A stretch of 64,000 nt of DNA. Origin: an uncultured Amylibacter sp. (GTDB lineage: Bacteria; Pseudomonadota; Alphaproteobacteria; Rhodobacterales; Rhodobacteraceae). A program made the position numbers and the translations under genes. Positions 17,497 to 26,555 of the stretch are shown piece after piece. The stretch spans positions 496,001 through 560,000 of the forward strand of contig OY365741.1 in assembly GCA_959347425.1 (NCBI GenBank), read 5' to 3'. A model generated the notes under the pieces. That model had not been told where the DNA came from. It did not search any database and was given only the letters and a program-made list of their open reading frames with translations. Every line of letters starts with the position of its first letter. Position 1 is the stretch's first letter.

Positions 17497-17701
17497 TTGT
17501 TAGTTATTAGTTATTAGTTAATCCAGTTATGAATAACTCAAGTGAGTTATTTTGAGTTAATCACTAATCATTAATCACTAATCATTAATCACTAATCATT
17601 AATCACTAATCATTAATCACTAATCATTAATCACTAATCATTAATCACTAATCATTAATCACTAATCATTAATCACTAATCATTAATCACTAATCACTAA
17701 C
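17482..17701. repeat. Heptamer array pair with a strictly alternating 14-bp right arm
   Basis: Left arm 17482-17521: TTAGTTA/TTAGTTG units that overlap the end of the cyclo-ligase gene. The 35-bp interior has a perfect AATAACTCA-AG-TGAGTTATT palindrome (17532-17551). Right arm 17557-17701: about 20 heptamers alternating ACTAATC and ATTAATC almost without error, effectively ten copies of a 14-mer. No gene is visible in this 246-bp gap. Confidence 0.85.
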
Positions 17702-17742
17702 ACCTACTTCCAACTTCCCCAAAAATACACTAAACCCCCACT

Positions 17743-18549
17743 ATGCGTGTTTTATTCCTTGGAGATGTGATGGGACGGGCGGGGCGGACGGCTATTGTCC
17801 AGACCCTGCCGCGTTTGCGCACCGATTGGCGGCTGGATTTCATCGTCATTAATGCGGAAAATACGACGAGCGGGCGCGGTCTGTCACCCGCCCACGCTGT
17901 CGAAATTCTGGACGCTGGCGCGGATGTTTTGACGCTGGGCGACCACGCGTTTGACCAACGCGATATGGTGAGTTTTATTCAAAAAGAGCCTCGGATTATC
18001 CGTCCATTAAACCTCGCCAAAGTCGCCCCTGGACGGGGGTTTGGCATTTATACCACGCAAAATGGGCAGAAAATTCTGGTAACCCAAGCCTTGGGGCAAG
18101 TGTTTATGAAACAGCCTTTTGCCGACCCGTTTGCCGCGCTGGATACCGCCTTGCAAACCGCGCCTTTGGGCGGGATTGCCGCCGTGATTGTGGATTTCCA
18201 CGCCGAGGCTACGTCAGAGAAAATGGCAATGGGGCATTGGCTGGATGGCCGTGCGAGCTTGGTTGTTGGCACGCATACTCACGTGCCGACCGCCGATTTG
18301 CAGATTTTACCGAAAGGCACGGCGTATCAGAGCGACGCTGGGATGTGCGGCGATTATAACAGTGTGATTGGGATGGATAAGGCCGAGCCGATGCGCCGTT
18401 TTCTAACGGGGATGGCGCGGGATCGGTTTGCCCCTGCTGGTGGGGAGGCGACCTTGTGTGGGGTGTTTTTAGAGACGGGTGCGGATGGGTTAGCGGCGCG
18501 GGTGTTGCCCGTGCGGATTGGCGGGCGATTGGGGGAGGTGGAGGTTTAG
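17743..18549 (+). CDS. YmdB/TIGR00282-family metallophosphoesterase
   Basis: 268 residues. Metal-binding motifs appear in the expected order: FLGDVMGRAG (8-15), VINAENTTSGRG, LGDHAFDQRD, VVDFHAEATSEK and GTHTHVPTAD. This is the YmdB-type family, whose members hydrolyse 2',3'-cyclic nucleotides or cyclic AMP in studied cases. The alphaproteobacterial role is unproved. Normal length. It is convergent with the nuclease/ATPase pair, overlapping the stop of that pair by a few bases, with no terminator between. Confidence 0.9.
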   Translation: MRVLFLGDVMGRAGRTAIVQTLPRLRTDWRLDFIVINAENTTSGRGLSPAHAVEILDAGADVLTLGDHAFDQRDMVSFIQKEPRIIRPLNLAKVAPGRGFGIYTTQNGQKILVTQALGQVFMKQPFADPFAALDTALQTAPLGGIAAVIVDFHAEATSEKMAMGHWLDGRASLVVGTHTHVPTADLQILPKGTAYQSDAGMCGDYNSVIGMDKAEPMRRFLTGMARDRFAPAGGEATLCGVFLETGADGLAARVLPVRIGGRLGEVEV

Positions 18550-19004
18550 GAGAGGGGGTGGCAGTAAGGTGATTCTTCTATTATAGGTTGCTTACAAAGC
18601 CCGTCGTTTATATGCTTATTTAAACCGCTTTCTGCCATAACCATTTGATAATTAGCCATAGGGTAATATTTTGAAACTACTATGATAGGTTGACATTCTT
18701 TATAGCAAAAACATTCATTAAACATTTCAATAGCCCTTGCTATTTGTGCAAAAGCCTCTTCGTAGTGCGTCCCCTTTAATTCAATATAATAGTTTATATC
18801 CCCGTGTTGAACCATAAAATCGCATCTTTGGGTCGAATTATCCGTTTCAGGTAAAAGACCTTTATCTATTTTTACCCGTTTTAATTCGTCTTCATTATTA
18901 TTAACAAAAATTAATCTAGCACTGTTTTCCTTGACAGATAATAATTTTTTTTGGATTTTCCTTATATAACGCGTCTTGGCTAATATCACTGCGCAATCAA
19001 CCAT
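18546..19004 (-). CDS. Small PD-(D/E)XK-like nuclease, partner of the upstream ATPase
   Basis: 152 residues from the ATG at 19004, which has AAAGGTGG eight bases upstream. A TTG at 19046 would overlap the ATPase gene and lacks such a site. Residues QRCDFMV...YYIELKG give D62, E75 and K77, the D-(E)xK layout of restriction-endonuclease-fold enzymes, followed by a helix (EEAFAQIARAIE) and a strand (PIIVVSK). It starts 19 bp after the ATPase stop, so it is in an operon with it, and shares its AT-rich codons. I infer the effector of a two-gene anti-phage or anti-plasmid module. No close named family is recalled. Confidence 0.6.
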   Translation of the reverse strand: MVDCAVILAKTRYIRKIQKKLLSVKENSARLIFVNNNEDELKRVKIDKGLLPETDNSTQRCDFMVQHGDINYYIELKGTHYEEAFAQIARAIEMFNECFCYKECQPIIVVSKYYPMANYQMVMAESGLNKHINDGLCKQPIIEESPYCHPLS

Positions 19005-19023
19005 ATCTTTTACCACCTTTATT

Positions 19024-20325
19024 TTAGTGAGCTTTATTGTTGGCAATTAGATTATGATAATCTTCTGCAATTTTTCTAAATGCCTTATCCATTTTTTCCA
19101 TCTTAATTAAGTCATGCTTTTCATAATAAATATTTTCTACAGTTCCATTGGATACATGATAAGCATTAGCAACCATATTTTTATTCTGCGCAGGATGAAT
19201 TTCATTATTGAAGCATGCAGGGATAAAGGGGCTATGTGTGGTTACCATCACTTTACAATATTTCGCACGTGCTACATCCGCAATCATCTTAATAAGACTA
19301 AGCTGTGAATCAGGGTAAATATGTGCTTCTGGTTCCTCTATAATAAGAAGCTGATTTATTTTTTCTTTTTTTGGAAACCCGCTAATCCCAGCAAGCAAAG
19401 GTAAAACCTCTTGTTGCCCAGAGGATGCGTCTTTTAATTTTACAATTTCGCCCCAATTGTTTTCAATATAATCAATTCTATTTTTATACACATAATTTCC
19501 AGCAAGAACTTTATTGGCTTCTTTAAACCAATCTTTATTTCTTTTAGGATTCTTAAATTCATCAGAAAACCTTTCTTGTTGCCCTTCCCAAAAACTGGCA
19601 AAGCGTTTTGACAAAGGTTCAAGGCTATACTCCTCAGAATCTTCAAACCTACTTGAAGCTATCATCCTAAAAATATTATCTTGCACTGTGGCAAGAAACA
19701 ACCGCGAGGCAGGAACATACAAAACAGACGGCACACTAGAAAAATCCACGCGTTCCTTCAATAAAATTGAAAGGTTGCTTCTTATTAAAAAACTTGTTCT
19801 AATTAAGCTAGACCTATCTATCTTTCTTTTATCCTTAGGGCTAAATTCTTTTTCTAAATAGGTATTTATATCATTAAAAATTTCTTGAGCATTTTCTATA
19901 AAATCATCTAAAGCTTTTGAATGCTTTATTGTAATTTTTGAGCCCTTCTTATCTTTTTTTATAGATATAGAAATTTCATCGCTTTCAAAATCAACAGAAA
20001 ATCCGCTACCTATATTTTCTATGTTAGGAAACAAGTCGCAAAAAAAACTGACCCTACTATTAACATATTCATCAATGTTTTTTTCTTCTGAAACATCCCT
20101 AGAAAAGCGATATATGCGGGCTTGAAAGCTACGCAACAACCCTTCTTGATATTCCCAAAAGAAACACCGCAGTTTTGCCAACAGGCTTTTCCCCATGCCT
20201 TGTTCCCCAACAAGAACGGTAATATCGCCACATTTCATAGTCGCTTCTTTTATCACCATGAAATTTTTAACGGTGATAACTTCATTATCCAACTTGGGAT
20301 ATTCTAAAACATTATCTTTGCTCAT
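19024..20325 (-). CDS. AAA/OLD-like ATPase (defence-type AAA_21/AAA_15)
   Basis: 433 residues. Walker A GEQGMGKS is at 40-47, an ABC-like signature ASSGQQEVLPL precedes Walker B, LLIIEEPEAHIYP ends at 338, and an H-loop histidine (TTHSPF) is at 364. The insert between Walker A and signature is helical and charged, as in SMC/OLD-type defence ATPases. Such ATPases pair with nuclease effectors in Septu, Gabija, PARIS and related systems, but the partner here is a small PD-(D/E)XK-like protein, not HNH, UvrD or DUF4435. The start ATG has GGGGAA upstream. Markedly AT-rich, inserted between ymdB-like and lepA. Confidence 0.8.
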   Translation of the reverse strand: MSKDNVLEYPKLDNEVITVKNFMVIKEATMKCGDITVLVGEQGMGKSLLAKLRCFFWEYQEGLLRSFQARIYRFSRDVSEEKNIDEYVNSRVSFFCDLFPNIENIGSGFSVDFESDEISISIKKDKKGSKITIKHSKALDDFIENAQEIFNDINTYLEKEFSPKDKRKIDRSSLIRTSFLIRSNLSILLKERVDFSSVPSVLYVPASRLFLATVQDNIFRMIASSRFEDSEEYSLEPLSKRFASFWEGQQERFSDEFKNPKRNKDWFKEANKVLAGNYVYKNRIDYIENNWGEIVKLKDASSGQQEVLPLLAGISGFPKKEKINQLLIIEEPEAHIYPDSQLSLIKMIADVARAKYCKVMVTTHSPFIPACFNNEIHPAQNKNMVANAYHVSNGTVENIYYEKHDLIKMEKMDKAFRKIAEDYHNLIANNKAH

Positions 20326-20378
20326 AGCAATTCCCCTTTACCCCTATAATAACCATTCCCCCGCAAAACACAAGCCCC

Positions 20379-22178
20379 CTACTCATCCATCTTCAAAGCA
20401 GATATAAACGCCTGCTGCGGGATTTCCACCTTACCAAACTGACGCATCTTCTTCTTCCCCGCCTTTTGCTTATCCAACAACTTCCGCTTACGCGTCACAT
20501 CGCCACCATAACACTTGGCGGTCACATCCTTGCGTAACGCCGACAGAGTCTCCCGCGCGATAACCCGCCCGCCAACAGCCGCCTGAATGGGGATTTTGAA
20601 TTGATGCTGGGGTATCAGCTCTTTTAACTTCTCCACCATCACACGCCCGCGCGCATCAGCCCTATCCCTATGCACCATCATGGACAAAGCATCCACTGGC
20701 TCTTCATTCACCAGAATCTGCATTTTCACCAGATTATCCACGCAATACCCCTGTATTGTATAGTCAAACGACGCATAGCCCTTTGTTACCGATTTCAACC
20801 TATCATAAAAATCAAAAACCACCTCGTTCAAAGGCAAATCATAAACGACCATAGCCCGACTGCCCGCATAGGTTAAATCACGCTGAATACCGCGCCTATC
20901 CTGACACAGCTTTAACACATCGCCAAGATACTCGTCAGGCACCAAGATAGTCGCGTTAATACGGGGTTCTTCTATCCGCTCTATACTGCCCAAATCGGGC
21001 ATATCGGCGGGGTTGTGCAGCTCTACCATATCGCCATTGCGCAGATGAACTTGATAAATGACCGAGGGTGCGGTGGTAATCAGCTCTATCCCGTATTCGC
21101 GGTCTAACCTATCGCGGATGACCTCCAAATGTAGCAACCCAAGGAAACCACAGCGAAACCCGAACCCCAGCGCGGCGGAAGTCTCCATTTCCGTGCTAAA
21201 GCTCGCGTCATTCAGGGATAGTTTGGAAATCGCCTCACGCAGGTCTTCAAAATCGCCGTTATCCACGGGGAATAACCCGCAGAATACAACGGGCTGGGCG
21301 GGGGCAAAACCAGGCAACGCGGCATCGCACGGTTTTTTATCATGGGTGATAGTATCACCGACCCGCGTATCGGCGACTTGTTTGATAGAGGCCGTTAGAA
21401 ACCCCATTTCACCGGGTCCCAGCGATTCGACCGATTCGCGTTCGGGGCGGAATACACCGATTTGATCAACGTTATAGGCCGCGTCCGCGTTCATCATACG
21501 GATTTTATCGCCTTTGTGCAAAATACCGTCAATCACGCGGATAAGGACGACAACACCTAGGTAGGAATCATACCAGCTATCCACCAGCATGACTTTTAGC
21601 GGAGCATCCGCATCGCCAACGGGTGCGGGCAAACGGGTGACGATGGACTCCAAAACATCAGGGATGCCGAGACCCGTTTTGGCGGATATTTCCAAGGCTT
21701 CGGTGGTGTCAATGCCGATAACATCCTCTATCTGTTGGCGCACGCGGTCAGGTTCGGCGGCGGGTAAATCAACTTTGTTTAAGACGGGCAGGATTTCATG
21801 GTTGGCTTCTATGGCGTGGTAGACGTTGGCGAGGGTCTGTGCCTCCACCCCTTGGCTGGCATCAACGACCAGCAGCGAGCCCTCAACCGCGCGCATGGAG
21901 CGAGAGACTTCGTAGGCGAAATCCACATGCCCGGGTGTGTCAATCAGGTTAAGAATATAGGTTTGCCCGTCTTTCGCGGGGTATTCAATCCGCACGAGGT
22001 TGGCTTTTATCGTGATGCCGCGTTCGCGTTCTATGTCCATAGTGTCAAGGATTTGCTCCTCCATATCCCGTGCGGCGACCGTGCCTGTGGATTGGATGAG
22101 ACGGTCGGCAAGGGTGGATTTGCCGTGGTCTATGTGCGCGATGATGGCGAAGTTGCGGATGTTTTTGGTGTCAGTCAT
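20379..22178 (-). CDS. lepA: Elongation factor 4 (LepA)
   Basis: Ribosome-associated GTPase that acts on stalled or mis-translocated ribosomes. 599 residues, full length. N-terminal [14 protein letters not shown] (G1), the ERGITI switch region, DTPGHVDF (G3) and NKVDLP (G4) are present, followed by the EF4-specific C-terminal domain ending in [17 protein letters not shown]. The downstream ATPase gene is on the same strand but separated by about 50 bp and is compositionally foreign. A long heptamer array lies 40 bp upstream of the start. Confidence 0.97.
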   Translation of the reverse strand: MTDTKNIRNFAIIAHIDHGKSTLADRLIQSTGTVAARDMEEQILDTMDIERERGITIKANLVRIEYPAKDGQTYILNLIDTPGHVDFAYEVSRSMRAVEGSLLVVDASQGVEAQTLANVYHAIEANHEILPVLNKVDLPAAEPDRVRQQIEDVIGIDTTEALEISAKTGLGIPDVLESIVTRLPAPVGDADAPLKVMLVDSWYDSYLGVVVLIRVIDGILHKGDKIRMMNADAAYNVDQIGVFRPERESVESLGPGEMGFLTASIKQVADTRVGDTITHDKKPCDAALPGFAPAQPVVFCGLFPVDNGDFEDLREAISKLSLNDASFSTEMETSAALGFGFRCGFLGLLHLEVIRDRLDREYGIELITTAPSVIYQVHLRNGDMVELHNPADMPDLGSIERIEEPRINATILVPDEYLGDVLKLCQDRRGIQRDLTYAGSRAMVVYDLPLNEVVFDFYDRLKSVTKGYASFDYTIQGYCVDNLVKMQILVNEEPVDALSMMVHRDRADARGRVMVEKLKELIPQHQFKIPIQAAVGGRVIARETLSALRKDVTAKCYGGDVTRKRKLLDKQKAGKKKMRQFGKVEIPQQAFISALKMDE

Positions 22179-22217
22179 GGGGGGGTTATGGGGGGGAATT
22201 GGGGGAAAGTCAAGGGT

Positions 22218-22728
22218 TTTAGTTATTAGTTATTAGTTATTAGTTATTAGTTATTAGTTATTAGTTATTAGTTGTTAGTGGTGAATGAATTGTGAATTGT
22301 AAATTATGAATGGTGAATTATTGGTTATTCTGGATTAGGGGTTAGGTATTGGAAGTTAATGGCAGAGGTTTTTTGTTGCGCCCTCACTTCGTTCGGTTGC
22401 CCGCCCGCCCACCCCTCCTGCGGAGAGCTGGACGGGTTTTTGTGGCTAAAGCCTGTCCAAGCATCTAGGCACAGCCTAAATAAATTTAGAGCAAACCCAT
22501 CACCAATTCCCAAGTATTCTTTGCAAATAATCCAATCTATCGTCTCGTTATTCCAGATAGTAAATTTATAGAATCACTAGCATCTTGTAACCCAAGGGCT
22601 TTTGGCATGCCCTCACAACGTGAGGGCTACGCACAAAAGACCACGCTGGTCGGTATCGCATAGCGATGACGAAGACCCGCAGGGCATCACTAATAACTAA
22701 TAACTAATAACTAACAACTAACAACTAC
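22218..22728. repeat. Heptamer array pair enclosing element E copy 2 and a GTGAATT array
   Basis: Left arm 22218-22281: nine or so TTAGTTA units. Right arm 22688-22728: ACTAATA/ACTAACA units, which supply the TAG stop of amn. Inside are a second-type heptamer stretch (GTGAATG/GTGAATT/ATGAATG, 22281-22321) and element E in reverse orientation (22364-22689). There is no credible gene in the 545-bp lepA-amn gap. Confidence 0.85.
22364..22689 (-). repeat. Dispersed repeat element E, copy 2 (reverse orientation)
   Basis: Begins GAGGTTTTTTGTTGCGCCC and ends GAAGACCCGCAGGGC, the reverse complement of copies 1 and 3 with small indels. The central block (AAGTATTCTTTGCAAATAA) and the terminal TTCGTCATCGC block are the best conserved. 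The hairpin arms vary compensatorily (CCCTCAC-AACGTGAGGG here, GCCCCCAC-TTCG-TGGGGGC in copy 1), which hints at selection on structure. Confidence 0.8.
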
Positions 22729-24200
22729 CGAAACGCCGTCTCCGCAAAGCTCCTTAACTTCCGCGAATGCAGCCGTTCCATCGGCATATCGCGCAACCGC
22801 TCCATAGCCTTTATCCCTATCTTCAAATGCCGCTTCACCTGCGTTTGATAAAAATCACTCGCCATTCCGGGCAGCTTTAATTCCCCGTGCAACGGCTTAT
22901 CCGACACGCATAATAACGTCCCATAAGGCACGCGAAACCGAAACCCATTCGTCGCTATAATCGCCGATTCCATATCCAACCCGATGGCTCGGCTTTGCTT
23001 TAACCGATGCATCAGCCCTGATTCGTGAAACAGCTCCCAATTGCGATTGCCCACGGACGCGACCGTCCCCGTGCGCATTATCCGCTTTAATTCATAGCCA
23101 GACAGGGCAGTTTCATCCGCCACCGCGCTCTCCAAAGCCACCTGTATTTCCGCCAGCGGAGGAATAGGCACAGACACGGGCAAATCCGTATCCAGCACAT
23201 CATCCTCTCTTTGATAAGCATGCGCCAGCACAAAATCGCCCAAAGATTGCGAATTGCGCAACCCCGCGCAATGCCCCAACATCACCCAAGCCTGCGGGCG
23301 CAAAACCGCTATATGGTCAGTGGCGGTTTTGGCGTTAGACGGACCAACCCCTATATTAACAAGGGTTATTCCGTCGCCGTTGGCTCGTTTTAAATGATAG
23401 GCGGGCATTTGCGGCAGGTTTTGCAGGGTTTCACCAATTTTATCAGGGTCGTGGATTTCGGCACTGCCAGAGGCTACGAACGAGCAATATCCACTGCTCT
23501 TATCCGCCAGCATAGCACGGGCGTAGGCGGCAAATTCCTCGACATAAAACTGGTAGTTCGTGAATAGGATGAACTGCTGAAAATGCTCTATATCCGTGGC
23601 GGTATAATGCACCAAACGCGCCAAAGAATAATCCACACGCTGGGCGGTAAAGGGGGCTAGAGCCGTCGCGCAGGACAAATCTTTCGGGTCGCCATTGATG
23701 ATATTATCGTTGGTTGTGGTTAAATCAGGGACATCAAACATATCGCGCAGATTGAACGCAGGGCGAGGGTTTGAGGGTGCGGCTCTGCCCTTATCAGTAA
23801 GGGCAAAATGGATGGGAATGGGTGTGTCGGACGTGCCAACCTGCACAGGCACCTTGTGGTGGGCGATAATCAGCGCGATTTGCTCGGTAAGGTAGGATTT
23901 GAACAGGTCGGGCGCGGTTATCGTGGTGGAATACAAATCGGGGCGGACAACATGCCCAAAGGCAAGGCGACCGTCCATCGGTGGCTGGGAATAGGAGTCT
24001 ATTTTCAGGCTGATTTGCGGGTAGAAGGCACGGTATCTTTGCGGAGTTTTAGGGGTGGTTTGCCCGATGGATTGGAATTTATCGCGTAGAAAGGCGATGG
24101 ATTGCTGGTAGAGCATGTTAAGGTGGGCAACCGCCTGTTCCGCCGTATCAAAGGATTGGGCGGGGGCGGTTGGCGGGGAGTGGATTTTGGGATTTGACAT
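22725..24200 (-). CDS. amn: AMP nucleosidase
   Basis: Hydrolyses AMP to adenine and ribose 5-phosphate. 491 residues with an N-terminal regulatory domain and a C-terminal phosphorylase-type catalytic domain. Recognised by VMLGHCAGLRNSQSLGDFVLA and DLPVSVPIPPLAEIQ, with the purine site region GLDMESA near the C-terminus. Length matches Amn. It is followed by a heptamer array that forms its stop and preceded by another array (24206 on). AMP salvage fits the nearby secreted 5'-nucleotidase and cytidine deaminase. Confidence 0.95.
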   Translation of the reverse strand: MSNPKIHSPPTAPAQSFDTAEQAVAHLNMLYQQSIAFLRDKFQSIGQTTPKTPQRYRAFYPQISLKIDSYSQPPMDGRLAFGHVVRPDLYSTTITAPDLFKSYLTEQIALIIAHHKVPVQVGTSDTPIPIHFALTDKGRAAPSNPRPAFNLRDMFDVPDLTTTNDNIINGDPKDLSCATALAPFTAQRVDYSLARLVHYTATDIEHFQQFILFTNYQFYVEEFAAYARAMLADKSSGYCSFVASGSAEIHDPDKIGETLQNLPQMPAYHLKRANGDGITLVNIGVGPSNAKTATDHIAVLRPQAWVMLGHCAGLRNSQSLGDFVLAHAYQREDDVLDTDLPVSVPIPPLAEIQVALESAVADETALSGYELKRIMRTGTVASVGNRNWELFHESGLMHRLKQSRAIGLDMESAIIATNGFRFRVPYGTLLCVSDKPLHGELKLPGMASDFYQTQVKRHLKIGIKAMERLRDMPMERLHSRKLRSFAETAFR

Positions 24201-24234
24201 GGTTCGTTAGTTATTAGTTATTAGTTATTAGTTA

Positions 24235-24597
24235 TTAGTTATTAGTTGATTCATCGCTTGTGTATTCTAAACGAAATTTGCGATAACCACTTATAGAGTT
24301 TTTATACGATGATAACTTATCCGATAGTGAAAGTGCTTCATCATATTTAATAAAAGACTCATCAAGTATCTTGGTTCGGTTCGGGCGACCATCGCGTTCG
24401 TCTTGTTCGGTATATGTGTAGAGTTCCAAAAGACTTTCCAACCCGTCTCTATCAAACTCTTTATCAAGGTCAATTTTTTCAGCTCTTTCAATATAATAAA
24501 GAGACATAAGAGCAGCTCTTGTAGTAGGTAAGTCTAATCTGATATTCAAGCCGTATTTAGGACTTGATAGCCATATTTTGAAATCATCTAATCGCAT
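24235..24597 (-). CDS. Small protein of an unnamed restriction-associated N-terminal-domain type (120 aa)
   Basis: Contains FKIWLSS, YYIERAEKIDLDKEF, RDGLESLLELY and a terminal GYRKFRLEY. These are shared, in the same order, with the 83-aa product just upstream. From memory, a similar module (short helical, with an R-IE-DLD-F-D-L-LL pattern and a final Y-KF) is found at the N-terminus of some restriction nucleases, where it resembles the SAM-like DNA-binding fold of integrases. Here it stands alone. The C-terminal S-T-N-N-stop is written by the adjoining heptamer array. Function unknown. Confidence 0.5.
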   Translation of the reverse strand: MRLDDFKIWLSSPKYGLNIRLDLPTTRAALMSLYYIERAEKIDLDKEFDRDGLESLLELYTYTEQDERDGRPNRTKILDESFIKYDEALSLSDKLSSYKNSISGYRKFRLEYTSDESTNN

Positions 24598-24609
24598 ATC
24601 TAAATCAAT

Positions 24610-24861
24610 CTAACTAGGAGGGTGTTCTGTGCAGAATTTTTGATATTGTTTTATACGGCTTTTACCTGAAGTTAAAGTAGTTGTTGCGCCGCGTTGATGA
24701 AGTTTTACCAGCCCATCTCTTTTAAATTCGGTATCAAGATCAATCTTTTGATTGTGCTCGATTCTCCGAAGGTCTCCTATATAAATTTTAATGGAGGTAG
24801 CCCCTGCACGGCATCCCCCTCCGCCATTTTCTAGCCATGTTCTAAATCTTTCTTCTCTCAT
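24610..24861 (-). CDS. Small protein related to the downstream 120-aa protein (83 aa)
   Basis: Starts at an ATG with AAAGGA eight bases upstream. It shares FRTWLENGG, RRIEHNQKIDLDTEF, RDGLVKLHQ and a terminal YQKF with the 120-aa neighbour, so the pair probably arose by duplication and divergence. The middle section present in the 120-aa protein is missing here. It is first of the two-gene operon, 12 bp before the next start. There is no catalytic motif. A DNA-binding or antitoxin-like role is a guess. Confidence 0.5.
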   Translation of the reverse strand: MREERFRTWLENGGGGCRAGATSIKIYIGDLRRIEHNQKIDLDTEFKRDGLVKLHQRGATTTLTSGKSRIKQYQKFCTEHPPS

Positions 24862-24933
24862 ATTTTAATCCTTTATCTAGCGGGTCATAACTAACAACTA
24901 ACAACTAACAACTAACAACTAACAACTAATCAC

Positions 24934-26505
24934 TCACCGTTCCTCAATCCGCCCATCCAAATACGGCTTATATCCGCCCGATTGCGCGGCCATATACTCG
25001 GCAACGACATCGGCCAAATCCGCACCGAAATCGTAGGCATTGCGCCCATCCGTGCTAAACACCTTATAGCCATCACCGCCATTGCGCACATAATTATTCG
25101 TCACAACGTTATAAACCTTAGCCTTATCAATCGCAACCCACGCACCGTTTTCCATCACTTCTACCGAGCTAATCCGCCCTTCATTCGGGGCAACACCGCG
25201 CGAGAAGCTAAACCGCAAACCAGCGACTTGGGGAAACCGCCCTTTGGCTTCTTCCACCTGCGACACGCCGTTTTCCAGCCCTGCAATAACCCCCGCACCC
25301 GTGATTTCAAAAGTCGCCAAAGTATTTTGGAAAGGCAGCACGGCCAGCACATCGCCCATAGTCACATCGCCCGCGTCAATGGACGCACGAATCCCGCCAC
25401 CATTGGCTATGGCAATGGAAACACCCTGATCCGCGACCCTATCCAGCATAGCATCGGCGACCAGATTACCCAGCTCACACTCCTGCATACGACAATTTGT
25501 CACATCAATCAAAGCCCTGCTCTGCGCGACAATACGGGTGCGGATTTCCTCCAAAGGGGTTGCCAGCTCTGCTATGCGACCTTTGATACCACCATCCTCT
25601 GCCACGGCTGCATCCATCACCAGAGGTTCGCCCACTGCCGAAATAATCCGCCCAGCGTCATCAAACCGCAGGTTCAATTCGCCCAAGAACTTACCATAAG
25701 CATAAGCCTGCACAATCGCCGTATCGCCAACCATAGTTGGGTATGGACCGACCGCTCTATCACTCACATTGGACAGCAAAGTATTACTATGCCCGCCGAC
25801 AATCACATCAACACCCGTTGTTTGCTCCGCCACGCGCAAATCAACACTATAGCCCGAATGGGACAAAACGATGATTTTATTAACGCCTTGGGCGGTCATT
25901 TTATCAACCTCCCCCTGCACGGCAGCCACTGGGTCACTGAATGTTATATTCTTGCCCGGACTGGCGAGCTCATCCGTGTCAATCGGGGTTAATCCAATCA
26001 TCCCAATCCGTTGCCCCGCCTTTTCAATAATAACCGATTTTTCAATCAAACCAGCCAAGGCGGGCTCCATCGTAATATCGGCATTAGACATTAAAATCGG
26101 GAAATCAACCGTATTGACGAAATCACGTAAAACCGTGGGGCCGTCATCAAATTCATGGTTGCCCACGGTCATGCCATCATAGCCCAGTTTATTCATCATT
26201 TCCGCGGCGACACTGCCTTTGTAATAGGTATAAAACAGCGTGCCTTGGAATTGGTCTCCGCCATCCAAAAGCAGCGTATTATCCGCCCGCGCCCGTGCGT
26301 TTTGAATCGCGGTGATGAGCCGCGCTGTACCGCCAAAGCATTCGCCCTCATCATTATCCTCAGGCTTGCATATACCGTCGTATTTGGACACGGGTTCAAA
26401 CCGTGCGTGGAAATCATTCGTATGCAGAATGGTAAGGTCGTAATCCGCCCAAGCAGGGGCGGTTAGGGTCAGCGCGGTCGCGCCGATAAGCAAGTGTTTT
26501 AACAT
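24934..26505 (-). CDS. Periplasmic 5'-nucleotidase/UshA family phosphoesterase
   Basis: 523 residues with a signal peptide (MLKHLLIGATALTLTAPAWA). The N-terminal metallophosphoesterase domain has ILHTNDFHAR (metal site), LLDGGDQFQGT, VGNHEFDDGP and a late GGHSN. The C-terminal 5_nucleotid_C domain has IANGGGIRASIDAGDVT and the substrate-stacking region VVTNNYVRNGGDGY. It hydrolyses external nucleotides or UDP-sugars and, with amn and cdd nearby, fits nucleotide scavenging. The exact substrate cannot be told from sequence. The right heptamer arm of the upstream cassette abuts its stop. Confidence 0.92.
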   Translation of the reverse strand: MLKHLLIGATALTLTAPAWADYDLTILHTNDFHARFEPVSKYDGICKPEDNDEGECFGGTARLITAIQNARARADNTLLLDGGDQFQGTLFYTYYKGSVAAEMMNKLGYDGMTVGNHEFDDGPTVLRDFVNTVDFPILMSNADITMEPALAGLIEKSVIIEKAGQRIGMIGLTPIDTDELASPGKNITFSDPVAAVQGEVDKMTAQGVNKIIVLSHSGYSVDLRVAEQTTGVDVIVGGHSNTLLSNVSDRAVGPYPTMVGDTAIVQAYAYGKFLGELNLRFDDAGRIISAVGEPLVMDAAVAEDGGIKGRIAELATPLEEIRTRIVAQSRALIDVTNCRMQECELGNLVADAMLDRVADQGVSIAIANGGGIRASIDAGDVTMGDVLAVLPFQNTLATFEITGAGVIAGLENGVSQVEEAKGRFPQVAGLRFSFSRGVAPNEGRISSVEVMENGAWVAIDKAKVYNVVTNNYVRNGGDGYKVFSTDGRNAYDFGADLADVVAEYMAAQSGGYKPYLDGRIEER

Positions 26506-26555
26506 AATATTCTCCTTTTTTTATGTTGTGTTTGTGGTGTGTGGATTTAGAATAC

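Larger units (their letters stand above)
24206..24934. mobile_element. Heptamer-bounded cassette with two small related genes
   Basis: Left arm 24206-24248 is six TTAGTTA-type units. Right arm 24887-24934 is ACTAACA units ending ACTAATC. Between the inverted arms are exactly two AT-rich genes encoding related proteins, in one operon on the minus strand, set between the core genes amn and the 5'-nucleotidase. The left arm encodes the last residues (S-T-N-N) and stop of the 120-aa protein. That these arrays mark a mobile unit is inference; no transposase is present. Confidence 0.55.

Noticed and set aside
17557..17701. Possible CRISPR array
   Set aside because: The units are 7-14 bp and directly adjacent with no unique spacers, and no cas genes are present.
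24982..25992. 336-codon open frame opposite the 5'-nucleotidase gene
   Set aside because: It is His/Arg/Asn-rich with no domain, and lies wholly antisense to a well-supported gene. A shadow frame.
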